In this document: positions 11,640 through 22,064 of the stretch, piece after piece | Position numbering within the stretch: position 1 is the stretch's first letter | Layout of the letters: every line of letters begins with the position of its first letter | NCBI GenBank assembly: GCA_020226215.1 | Contig: CM035233.1 | Coordinates: forward strand, 7,750,001 to 7,814,000 | Reading direction: 5' to 3' | DNA: 64,000 nt | Source of the DNA: Sindora glabra | Lineage: Eukaryota > Streptophyta > Magnoliopsida > Fabales > Fabaceae | The notes under the pieces: model-generated | Database searches by the model: none | What the model saw: the letters and a program-made list of their open reading frames with translations, nothing else | What the model was told of the DNA's origin: nothing | Position numbers and translations under genes: made by a program

Positions 11640-12190
11640 TCTTTTATTTTTTAAAAATATAAATAAAATAAAAAATATAAATTACTTCCTTCAACTTTGT
11701 GATGATTGGATATTATCCTCTTAAAATTTAAAAATTTAGAAATTACTCCTTGGACTTTACAAAATTTAGAATTAAAATCCACCATTCACCTAATTAACAA
11801 ATTTATCAAATTGTGCATTTTTTCATAAGTTTTAAACAAGAATTACAATTATATAATATGTTATTTTTAGTCATTTTTCACATATATTTTTATGTTATAT
11901 AATTAATAGAAATTAAATTTTATATAAATAATTTTAATTAAATACTTTTATACAAAGTACAAAATTATATGTTAAAAAATAACAAAATAAATTAATATTT
12001 TATAATATTATGGTTCATGTTTAAAAATTTAATAGAAAATTATATAATTTGATAAGATAAATAATTAAGTGGATGATGAGTGCTATTTTTAAATTTTGTA
12101 AAGTTGAAAATGGTTATTTTTAAATTTTTTAAATTAAAAAGAACAATATCCAATCATCTCCATATTGAACGAAATAATTTGTATTTTTCT
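11640..12190. mobile_element. Foldback MITE, family 1, copy A
   Basis: The left half (about 11,670-11,880) and the inverted right half (about 11,970-12,185) match across about 200 bp. Key matches are GATGATTGGATATT, then TTTACAAAATTTA, then CCACTTAATT-like, then TTTAAACA on both arms. The same two-armed structure with shared internal motifs recurs at about 48,425-48,935 and 59,835-60,335, so this is a repeat family rather than a chance hairpin. Non-coding. Ends are approximate. Confidence 0.7.
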
Positions 12191-13640
12191 CTAAGTAAAA
12201 TTATTTTTTCCACCAAGCTCAACATATTACTTGGCTATATAATGATCTCTTTTTAAAAGTACACATGTAAAACATAACGGTGTAAGTTAAGCCTATGCAG
12301 GTTTGGGCTTATACAAACTCTTTCATATAAACTCACAAAAAATATAAAAAAATTTGTTAAGTTTGTTAGTGCTCGTGGGCAACCCATATTATTAAATTTT
12401 TTTTACTATTAAGAGTAATTAAATTATTAGATACATATACAAAAAATTATATATCAAATCTTAAATGTAAAGAAAGATAAATAATTTTAAGGAATATTAA
12501 ATTAGATTAAAAAATATTTTTTATAAATTATAATTAGGTAATTAGATTCTTATTTTATTTTGTATAAGGAATTAGTTAGATAAAACTAAAAAATATATTA
12601 TACCATTGAATGTTGAATTAGGAATGTATTAATTTTTTTTTTAAATTTAGAGGGTTATAAAATTTTTTAACAGTTAAAAAAAAAAATCTCAGCCCACGTA
12701 TAAACCCATGCCGCATGGAAAGGATAGCGATAGCGCACGTTTGGGCCATTGCAAGCTTGTCTTCATTCACCTGCAAAAAATATGATCTTAAATAAGAATG
12801 TCCAACTAACGCATCTCATGATCATAAACTTCACGCATTATTTGTAAGTTTTTTCTGTCTATTTTACACGCTTCTCAAAAGGGTCTTCGCACGCCTTTCA
12901 TCGCGATTCATATGAACCTCCCCTCATCGCACTCGGCACTTGAGAAAAGGTGATGGACTATCGCCTTATTGGTGCAATTAGTGAGGCCACGTGTGTTGAT
13001 AAAATTACAGAAGAATTTACTATATAGTAATGTGCTATTATATTATTAGATTTGTTTTAAAAAATAATAAATTTAATATATAATTAAATTTAATAATACA
13101 TGAATATATTATTATATTAGTCATATATTAAAATTTCTTATTTTATTAATGAGGTGTTACTTTTCTAATTTTTACTTTGAATAAAAGCCAATTTTATCAG
13201 GGGTTGATCTCATTAAATGATGAATTTTTACTTAGAAAATACAAAATTTGATATAAGTTATTAAATTTTATATATTAAATAAAATTTAATATTTAGAAGA
13301 ACTCTCGTAAAATAAATCATCAATAAAATTTAATATTTAGAAGAACTCTCGTAAAATAAATCATCTTCTTTATTGGCAAGTTGGTATAAAAATTAATTTT
13401 TTACTTTATTTTTAAATATTTAATTATTTAATTTTATCCTCCTATTTATCTTCATATAAATATTAATGAAAATAATAAAATTAGATAAATTAATATTTTA
13501 CCAAAGTACAATTAATATAAATATTTTATAGAAATAAAAAAATTGATCAAAAATATTTACTCCCTTATTTTTAATATAAATTTTTAGTTATTCTTATTTT
13601 TTTAATAATAATAAATCAAATTTAAAGTATTCAGTTAAAT
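12191..13640. other. Intergenic upstream of the ALY/REF gene
   Basis: No coding frame recognised. 12,690-13,000 is G+C-richer and contains a G-box CACGTG at 12,988-12,993, but its role is unknown. A 44-bp tandem duplication lies at 13,278-13,365. The remainder is A+T-rich. Confidence 0.5.
13278..13365. repeat. Perfect 44-bp tandem duplication
   Basis: Units 13,278-13,321 and 13,322-13,365 are identical across all 44 bases, so the duplication is recent. Confidence 0.95.
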
Positions 13641-13726
13641 AAATTGAACTTTTTATGTGGACAAATCAGCGGGAACTTACGTCCCCAATTCTTGAATTCC
13701 ATCGCGAGCAAAGATCCAAGGCTGCT

Positions 13727-13790
13727 ACACGTGTCAAAATCATGGCCTGCTGATGGAATCAACGGGGTCCCCACAACACCGCCATATAAC
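13727..13790 (+). promoter_or_regulatory. Likely core promoter of the ALY/REF gene
   Basis: The palindrome ACACGTGT (13,727-13,734, ACGT core of ABRE/G-box type) lies about 145 bp upstream of the start codon. A TATA-like CATATAAC (about 13,783-13,790) is followed by a pyrimidine-rich tract, as in many plant promoters. The transcription start itself is inferred. Confidence 0.45.
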
Positions 13791-13876
13791 GTCCTCTTCC
13801 TTTCTCGTTCAAAGCCTCGAAACACTCCCTCTCCTCACCAAAAACCCAAACTGAATCTTCCTAGAAACCCTATTCA

Positions 13877-16028
13877 ATGCAGCGCTTCCATTTCTTGTCG
13901 AACATCCCAACCGGCCTGGACATGGCTCTCGACGACATTATCGACAGCAGCAAGGAGTTCACTGCCTATGGCAGTGGCAGCTACCGTGGCAGAGGCCGTG
14001 GCCACGGACGTCCTGGACCGGACCGCCGGTTCGATAATCGTAAGCCCTTCAGAACCACACCGTACCATGCTCCACAGGTGATTTAGGTTTCTTCATGTTT
14101 GTGTTTCTGAGAGGCTTACCGGTTTTGAGTGGTGGAGAAAATGGCATTGAGCCAAGTTCCCGTTGAGAAATGTTTGGTTATCGGTGCATTATTGTTGCTT
14201 TTCGGGTTCCTTCATTGGTGCCTTTTTATTGATGAACCAAGAATGGTTTTAGTGTTCGAACTTCCAAAAGTGCATTTTTAGATTTTGGTTTTGATGTGAT
14301 TTTTTTTTTTTTGGGGGGTGATGAACAATGGCAGCCATTGCAACTTAGGGAACCCATGGTTTTGAATGGAGGGTTCCGCTCCGAGACCAGCACCAAGCTG
14401 TATATATCCAACTTAGACTATGGGGTTTCCAACGAAGATATCAAGGTATTATTCTTTGCCCATGGGAGTATATATTTCCTTTTGTTTCTTGGATTTGTCG
14501 TTGATCGTTAGTTCACTTGAAGTTATTTTTTTATTTTTTATAGGTACTTTGCAAGTGGATATTAGAATTTCTTCTAGTCTGGGTGCTCGGTTTTGATTCA
14601 TTTGTATCCAATAAGAGGTTAAAATTTAAAAATGAAAATTACGAGAATTATTCGGTTTCAAATATTCAATGTCTGGGCATGCTCTGTAGTGTTAGTTCTG
14701 GCATTATCATATGGAAACGACTTGCTTAGTGTCATATTATCCTCCGATTGTTAAATCTCTGATAACAGTAACAAATGCAAGCTGCAAGCCTGCATCTCTG
14801 CAATTTTTTTCAGTTCATGTTTGTGGTGTCTAGAGTTTACAGGTTAGTTTGTCGCACTTGGTGTAAAGTATGTTCCCCTGTTTGTGAGTTTTTTGATTAC
14901 TTGTATTCTCCTTAGAAGTAGCATTGCCCTTGACATCCCCTTTATAATGTTTTTTGCATCAGGGTCATGCCACAAGATAATTTTTTTTTTCCTCTCTGGA
15001 AATTGTGTTTTTATGTGCATATTTGCTTTTGCCAATGTCAAATGTAAAAAAATGAAAACGCTAATGAACCTTTGCAGCTGCTCTTCTCGGAGATTGGTGA
15101 GTTGAAAAGATACTCCATTCATTATGACAAGAGTGGAAGATCAAAGGGTACAGCAGAAGTTGTGTATGCAAAGCAGTCTAGTGCGTTAGCAGCTATTAAG
15201 AGATACAACAACATGAATCTTGATGGAAAGCCGCTACAAATTGAGCTTGTTGGGGTGGATTTGGTTGGTCCTACTATTGACCCACCTCAATTTACAGATA
15301 GCTTATTAGGAAGACCACTGAATGATGTTGGAAGGTACGGAGTTCTTTGAGCCCTTTTTCCTTTACGTGTTTCTTATTATCATTTTCTATATTTTTCACA
15401 TATATAGGTTTAGTTGTTGATAGCGATAGTAAAATATTTGCAAATATTGGAAGCACTTGTCTTGATCAGTTATAAGAGAACTATTGGAGATAGAAGACTT
15501 TATTTCTGTACTCTGTAGTAGCTTGAATTGATGAATATTCTCCATGGATAAGTTATCAACCATTTGAGAGTATTGGGGCAACTGTTCAGGCCTAACCTTC
15601 ACTTTGCATGCCTGACTTGCTTTTTAATTTCTTTTTCCTTTGTGTCCTTTTTGCTGTCAATTGATCACTGAACAGAAGATCTTAGAGGAGGGATTTGTTT
15701 AGTTCTACTACCTGCCTATTAAAGGCCCCTTGCCTGATTTGTTGTAGTAGTAATGATGTGAGAGCTCTGCTTAAACACGGTCAAGTTTCCACCCCCCTGC
15801 CCCTTCTCTTTAAAGTGTTTTCTTTCATTGCTCTTTGACTATCATCTTCACAGTGGACAAGTAAGGTTCAGGGGTCGTGGAGTCCGCAATGGCATTGCAC
15901 GTGGCCGTCTTCCAAAGGGCCGTGGACCAGAAAGGCTCCATGTTGGACGGGTAACAGTAGAAGATCTTGATGCCGATTTGGAGAGGTATCGCATGGAAGC
16001 TATGAAGATAAACAAAGAGGAAAATTGA
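13877..16028 (+). CDS. ALY: ALY/REF mRNA export adaptor (THO complex subunit 4-like), four coding exons
   Basis: Exons 13877-14077, 14335-14445, 15078-15334 and 15854-16028 join to 744 nt (247 aa plus stop), and every border is GT-AG. The protein starts with a UAP56-binding motif (GLDMALDDII, residues 13-22) and an Arg/Gly-rich stretch (about 36-52). A single RRM follows at about 88-163, with RNP2 LYISNL and RNP1 SKGTAEVVY. A second RG-rich region and a C-terminal UAP56-binding helix (VEDLDADLERYRMEAM, about 225-240) end it. This is the complete architecture of the nuclear ALY/REF family, which bridges the helicase UAP56 and the export receptor on spliced mRNA. The ATG at 13877 is chosen because the residues before the second Met (PTGLDM) resemble family starts. 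The Met at 13922 is an alternative. Confidence 0.93.
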
Positions 16029-16807
16029 GGATGTGATCGACTGCTAAGACAATTGATATCCAAGTACATAGCCAGGAAAAAAACATCAGGCATAGGATAG
16101 TAGTAATTTGTATGTATGGGGTCTTTTATTTCTAATTTTGGTTAAAACTCTTCGCTTCCCGTGTAGATGAGAATTTTTTTTCATTTTTTTTAATGACAAC
16201 AACTACTCAAGGTTCTAGACCCATGAAATGTGTTTTTTGCCAGCTGAAGCTGATGATTTTGCTTTTGGGTGGGTCAATTGGGGATACAGATATATCGGTC
16301 AACATATTCTCTAACAAAAAGGGATTGAAATTTCTATGACATCTTGCTTGAACTTGATTTGCCCCATCGTAACATTGTCTTTTATTGGATGGATTAGTTG
16401 ACATCTTATTGCGTGTTTGATGAGAATTTAGGATGGCCGAGAATCAATTTTATAATTCGTAATTGACTGATTATATATATATATATATATGGTGTGTATG
16501 TATGTGATTCATTTATTTTGATAAAATATTTTTAATATAATTATAAAATATAAGGTAAGGAAAAATGTTGTATTTATTTAACATTAGAAATGAAAAGATG
16601 TAAAAAGGTAATTTTTTTATTTTAAAAAAAAATTTGCTTTCATATAATTTTTTTAATTATTAATATAAATGGCATATTATTTTTATTTATATATATATAA
16701 ATAATATTTTTTATAAAATTATTTTTTAATGAAATAATAGCCAAGCTTTTGAGTATTTTAGGATCAATTTTGCTGCAAAAATCGGATTTGGATCACATGT
16801 TGAGGTA
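16029..16807. other. 3' flank of the ALY/REF gene
   Basis: The first 150-400 bp are probably 3' UTR. There is a short (TA)n run near 16,470. No further gene seen. Confidence 0.5.
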
Positions 16808-17170
16808 CTAGGCTTTGTTTGTTTTCTATTTTTAAAAGTAGTTTTTCTATTTTTCTTTCTGTTTTTTTGTTTTTAAAAATAGGAAAATTTGTTTGACAAA
16901 CTGTTTTTAAAATTTATTTTTAAACATTATTTTCTAAATGTGTAACTTAAAAATAAGAAAATAAAAATAATTTTTAATTATTTTTTAAATTTATTTTCTT
17001 ATTTTAGATGTTAGTTTTATAATTAAATAAAATATTTTTTATTTATAATATCAATCATTTTTTAATTTTGATTTTTCTTCAATTAAAAAATAATTTTTAA
17101 AAATACAAAAATAAAAATATAATCATATTGTGAATTTTGTTTTAAAAGAAAATAAAATACAAATAGCCTT
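16808..17170. mobile_element. MITE-like element, family 2, copy B (inverted relative to copies A and C)
   Basis: Left end TTTGTTTGTTTTCTATTTTT and right end ...AAATACAAATAGCC form loose inverted ends. Reverse-complemented, its core (about 16,900-16,990) matches the TTAAGTTACACATTT-like core of copies at 10.8 and 31.7 kb. Non-coding. Confidence 0.5.
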
Positions 17171-17570
17171 TTTAAAGTAAGGATTAATATTATATAACCA
17201 CGTCTCAGCCTGAAATCTTCCAATAAATCTTAAGGTTTACAATAGCAATTTTTTGAGAATTTGGGGGTATTCGCTTGACTAAACTCGATTTTTTCTCAAG
17301 TCGAGTTAGGTTTTAGTTTGGACAAATCAGTCAAATGTTTAGTTTTATTTTTTATTTTTTTTTGAGAAAAAAGGTAGGTTTGGGTGGGGGTTCCGTTAGA
17401 GGTGTCAAAATAAGTTGGATTTAACGAGTTGATTTAAGACTAATATAATTTTGCTAATCTGAGATGGAGATCGGTACGGAAAATAATAATAATAGTCCGA
17501 CTTAATAAGGGACTAGAACTAGGACTGGAACTGGTTAATCTGACCTGATAAATGATTGTGATTAGTAAGT

Positions 17571-17648
17571 ATTAACCCGTTAGATTATTAGATTAACCCG
17601 TTGGGTTATTAGATTAACCCGTTGGGTTATTAGATTAACCCGTTAACT
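17571..17648. repeat. 21-bp tandem repeat, about 3.5 copies
   Basis: Units of ATTAACCCGTTGGGTTATTAG start at 17,571, 17,592, 17,613 and 17,634 (partial). The first unit differs at three positions. Each unit contains the small inverted repeat AACCCGTTGGGTT. Confidence 0.9.
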
Positions 17649-18288
17649 TGATAATAGTAGTAAGTAATAAATAATTAATTTATTATTATATGTTTAATTT
17701 TTATACATATATTAAAATAATAATTTTAGTATATTAGAATTAAACTTTAATATATATAATATTAAAATTAATAAATTTATATATTTAATTTTGTTAATAT
17801 ATATTATATAAATTTATCAAAATAAATAATTATATTAAAATTTAAATTAATACTTTAATATTAAAATTTTGAATTATTTAAAAATTTTAAATAAATAATT
17901 TTGGTATTAATTTTAAATATATTATATACATATATATAATATAATACATTATTATCTATTTTTATTATTATTTAAAAATTATTATAATTATTTTTATATA
18001 ATATTTTGGCATTGATCAATATATATTTAATAATATATTATTATATATAATATACTTATATATAATAAAATAAATTTTATATTATATATTTATTTTTATA
18101 TAATACTTTGGCCTTGATCAATATATACTTAATAATATATATTTATTTTATTAAATTAATAAAATAAATATATAATATAAAATTCTTGTTCAATATAAAA
18201 TTCAAATTATTTTATTAAATGTATATATTATTAAATATAAATTCACACATTTATTAAATCTTAATAATATATATGATTCATTCAATAT

Positions 18289-18291
<3 letters not shown>

Positions 18292-18345
<54 letters not shown>
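18292..18345. repeat. (TA)n microsatellite
   Basis: More than 50 bp of uninterrupted alternating TA. Confidence 0.95.
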
Positions 18346-18348
<3 letters not shown>

Positions 18349-19479
18349 CTTAAGTCATAATAATATATAATTATATTTAATAAATAATAATAAATTTTAA
18401 TTAATTAATGATATAAAATTAATAATAAATAAAAAAATAATATGATAATAATAATAAAATATAATGAGTTATAAAAAAGCTAGTATTGTAGTAACCCGAT
18501 CTGAACTCCAACTTGATAAAAAAGTAATCCGGCCTAAGACTGACCTGACATATGATTTTTACCCGTTAAATTTATCTAATTTGATTAGGTTAAACCATAG
18601 GTCTAATTCCCATCCACTGCAAAACCCGTATGACATTAAGGGGCCGTTTGGTTCATGCAGGAAATAACTTCCCATGGGAAGTTAAATTTTCTAAGAAGTT
18701 ACTTACTGTGTACACTTCTTAAGAAATCCTTAAATGTTGTTTGATTGACATAAAGGAAGTCACATATCCCAGGAAATAAATTCTTATATTTTGTTTGGTT
18801 CAACTTTGAATTTCTTAAGAAATAATAATGAAATGACTACAATATCCTCAATAATAATTTAATATATATTAATAGATATTAATTGATTTTAAAGAGGTGA
18901 TAATGCTAGATTTTTTTTAAATAGGTTCCAATTTTATGATTTATGAATGTCATATACTGAAATTACTCTTTTTTAATTGTGTGAATGCGGTGGTAAATTA
19001 AAAATTTTAAAAAGTCATAAATTCTTTATTAGTTAACCAATGTTTGCATGACCACTCATTCTCAATCTTTTTCATTTGTTCTTTCAATAGAAAATAAGAA
19101 AATGTGAGTTTGACGAAGTCTACTTAGTTAAAAACATATAAATTGAGTTCAAAACTTTAAATGACCATAAATTTATGCTTGATTGTTCGTTTTAAGTGAA
19201 TTTTTTTTAATTTCATGTAACTTTTCGAGATCTACATGCTTGTAAAAAATCAAAGGTGTTTTGTATACTCTAATTTAGGAAAAAAGGCCTTTTTCAATGA
19301 TTTTTTTAATTTTTCTTTAATTTCTTGTTATTTTTTTAAACTTTGATCTTATTTTTATTAATTTAAATTCATCCAAATCCCATATTAAAATTTTTCTTCC
19401 TAACTCTTTTGGTGTCTAGTAGTATTATAATAATTTTCTTAACAAATAAAATTACTTAAAAATAATTTATTACTATTTA

Positions 19480-21215
19480 TAAACTAAACAGTAATATGTT
19501 ACTGTTTCGTTCCAAGACAGTAACATGTTACTGTTTCTTTTCAAAACAGTAACACCAACAAAAAATTTCAAATAAATGAATAAATCATATCTAATTAACA
19601 ACTAAACTATCAAATAATAGTATGTTACTGTTTTGTTCCAAGACAATAACATGTTACTGTTTCATTTCAAAACAGTAACACCAACTAAAAACCTCAAATA
19701 AATGAATAAATCATGTCTAATTAACAATAAAATTGTCAAATAATAGCATGTTACTGTTTCGTTTCAAGACAGTTACATGTTACTGTTTTTTTTTCAAAAC
19801 AGTAAGACCAATAAAAAATCTCAATTAAATGAATAAATCATGTCTAATTAACAATTAAACTATTAAATAATAATATGTTACTATTTTGTTCCAAGATAGC
19901 AACATGTTACTATTTTGTTTCAAAATAGTAACACCAACTAAAAATATTAAATAAATGAATAAATCATGTCTAATTAATAATAAAATTTTCAAATAATAAC
20001 ATATTACTATTTTTTCTCTAGACAATAACATGTTACTATTTCATTTCAAAACAGTAACATCAATTAAAAATCTTAAATAAATAGATAATAGCATGTTACT
20101 ATTTCGTTCCAAGACAACAACATGTTACTGTTTCGTTCCAAAACAGTAACACTAATTAAAAATTTTAAATAAATGAATAAATCATGTCTAATTAACAACA
20201 AAACTGCCAAATAATAATGTTACTGCTTTTTCTCTAAACAGCAACATGTTACTATTTCGTTTTAAAACAGTAACATCAATTAAAAATTCTAAATAAATAG
20301 ATAATAACATATTACTGTTTGTTTTCTAAACAGTAACATGTTACAGTTTCGTTCCAAAATAGTAACATCAATTGAAAACCCTAAATAAATGGATATTACT
20401 GTTTATTTTCTAAATAGTAACATATTACTATTTCGTTCTAAAACAGTAGCATCAATTTAAAATCTCAAATAAATAGATAGTAACATGTTACTGTTTCATT
20501 CCAAAGCAGTAATATCAATTAAAAACCCCCAAATAAATGAAAAAAATCAAGTCTAATTAACAACCAAATTGTCAAATAATAATATGTTACTATTTTTTCT
20601 CTAGACAGTAGACAGCAATATGTTACTGTTTCATTCCAAAATAATAACATTAATTAAAAATTTTAAATAAATAGATAATAATATATTACTATTTTTTCTC
20701 TAGACAATAACATATTACTAATTCGTTCCAAAATAGTAACATCAATTAAAAACCCTCAAATAAATGAAAAAATCAAGTCTAATTAACAATTAAATTACCA
20801 AATAATAGCATATTACTGTTTCGTTCTAAAATAGTAACATCAATTAAAAATCTCAAATAAATAGATAATAATATGTTACTGTTTTTTCTCTAGACAGTAA
20901 CATATTACTATTTCATTTCAAAACAGTAACATCAATTAAAAACTCCCAAATAAATGGATAAATCAAGTCTAATTAACAATCAAATTGTTAAATAATAGCA
21001 TGTTACTATTTTTTCTCTAGACAGTAATATGTTATTGTTTCGTTCCAAAATAGTAATATTAATTAAAAATTTCAAATAAATAGATAATAACATGTTACTG
21101 TTTCATTCCAAAATAGTAACATAAATTGAAAACTTCAAATAAATAGATAAATCAAGTCTAATTAAAAATTAAATTGTCAAATAATAGCATGTTACTATTT
21201 GTTCTTTAGACAGTA
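19480..21215. repeat. Minisatellite with palindromic CAGTAACATGTTACTG core, about 16 units
   Basis: About 1.7 kb of tandem units. Each ends in AACAGTAACAYCAAYTAAAAA, then an A+T-rich linker with AAATAAATGAATAAATC and TGTCTAATTAACAA, then ATGTTACTGTTTCGTTCC. I count 16 units at about 63 to 134 bp spacing; full units are about 125 bp and shorter ones lack the TCTAATTAAC module. Opposed ACAGTAACATGTTACTGT halves form perfect palindromes. Copies near 19.5-19.8 kb are the most regular. There is no coding frame. Confidence 0.9.
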
Positions 21216-21682
21216 ACTAATTAAAAAATTTTAATTCTAATTGATGTATGTGTATATATATATATTTAATTTGAATTATAGTGCTTGAAATTTGATATTA
21301 AAAAATATTGATAAAATTTAAATAAAATTTCATTTTAATATTCAAATAATTTCAATTAACAAATAGAATATATAATTATATAATGCAATTAATATAATAT
21401 ATATTAAAATTTTAATTTATTCAAAATATTTATATAATCAAATTAAATATATCATATTATATTTATATTATTTAATAATTAGAATCTAACTTTTAAATAA
21501 TAGTAATAAATAAAATAAAAAAGAAGTAAAAGAAAATTATGCAATAAAATAAATAAAAAAATAAAATGATGAGTGGGTTATAAAATAACGTAGGAATTAA
21601 ACAAAAGTATGTTGTTAACTAATTCATTTAAATTAAATATTTAAATTTTTTTCATAAAATAATAATAATAAAATATGTCATG

Positions 21683-21684
<2 letters not shown>

Positions 21685-21742
<58 letters not shown>
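21685..21742. repeat. (AT)n microsatellite
   Basis: About 58 bp of uninterrupted AT dinucleotides. Confidence 0.95.
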
Positions 21743-21744
<2 letters not shown>

Positions 21745-22064
21745 TAATTAATAAGCAAATTGTAAAATAACAGTAATACCAAATAAAATGACATTCATGA
21801 AATAAAACCTGATAATTAATTAAAAAAGTAAAATTAGTATTAATTAATTTTAGCAAATATATTTTTATCTATGAATTAGTTAAAAATATAAGAAATAGAA
21901 CTTACGAAGGGGAAGTGGATAAGTGATTTTTCGTGTTTTATGAGAAATACAAATTCTTAAAAAGATTTATTTTCTCTTATTTGCGGAACTAAATAAATTT
22001 ATGGTAATTTATACCTTGAAAAATATAATTTTCTATGCTTTTACTGCAAACGAAACACACCTAA

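Larger units (their letters stand above)
17397..18639. mobile_element. Possible non-autonomous hAT-type element
   Basis: Begins TAGAGGTGTCAAAATAAG. The right end read inward is TTAATGTCATACGGG, a weak inverted repeat of the TAGGGGTGTCAAA type common in plant hAT MITEs. The 8 bp before it (GGTTCCGT) and after it (GGGGCCGT) agree at 6 positions. The interior is non-coding and very A+T-rich, apart from ACCCGTTA-type motifs at both ends and a 21-bp tandem repeat. Confidence 0.35.
18640..22061. mobile_element. Harbinger-like non-autonomous element (non-coding)
   Basis: The left end GGGGCCGTTTGGTTCATGCAG is preceded by TAA. The right end read inward, GGTGTGTTTCGTTTGCAG, is also followed by TAA on the plus strand. 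A GG...GTTTSGTT...TGCAG inverted end with a TAA duplication fits PIF/Harbinger. Just inside the left end are the 18-bp perfect palindrome AACTTCCCATGGGAAGTT (18,666-18,683) and a hairpin (TAAGAAGT...ACTTCTTA). No transposase remains. Most of the interior is a palindromic minisatellite (19.48-21.22 kb) and (TA)n. TAA is a weak signature in such A+T-rich DNA, so the family assignment is tentative. Confidence 0.45.

Noticed and set aside
19480..21215. CRISPR-like reading of the palindromic array
   Set aside because: Plant nuclear context, repeats vary, the spacers are themselves repeated linkers, and there are no cas genes.
21641..21856. Minus-strand frame rich in alternating Ile-Tyr
   Set aside because: It is a translation of the (AT)n microsatellite.
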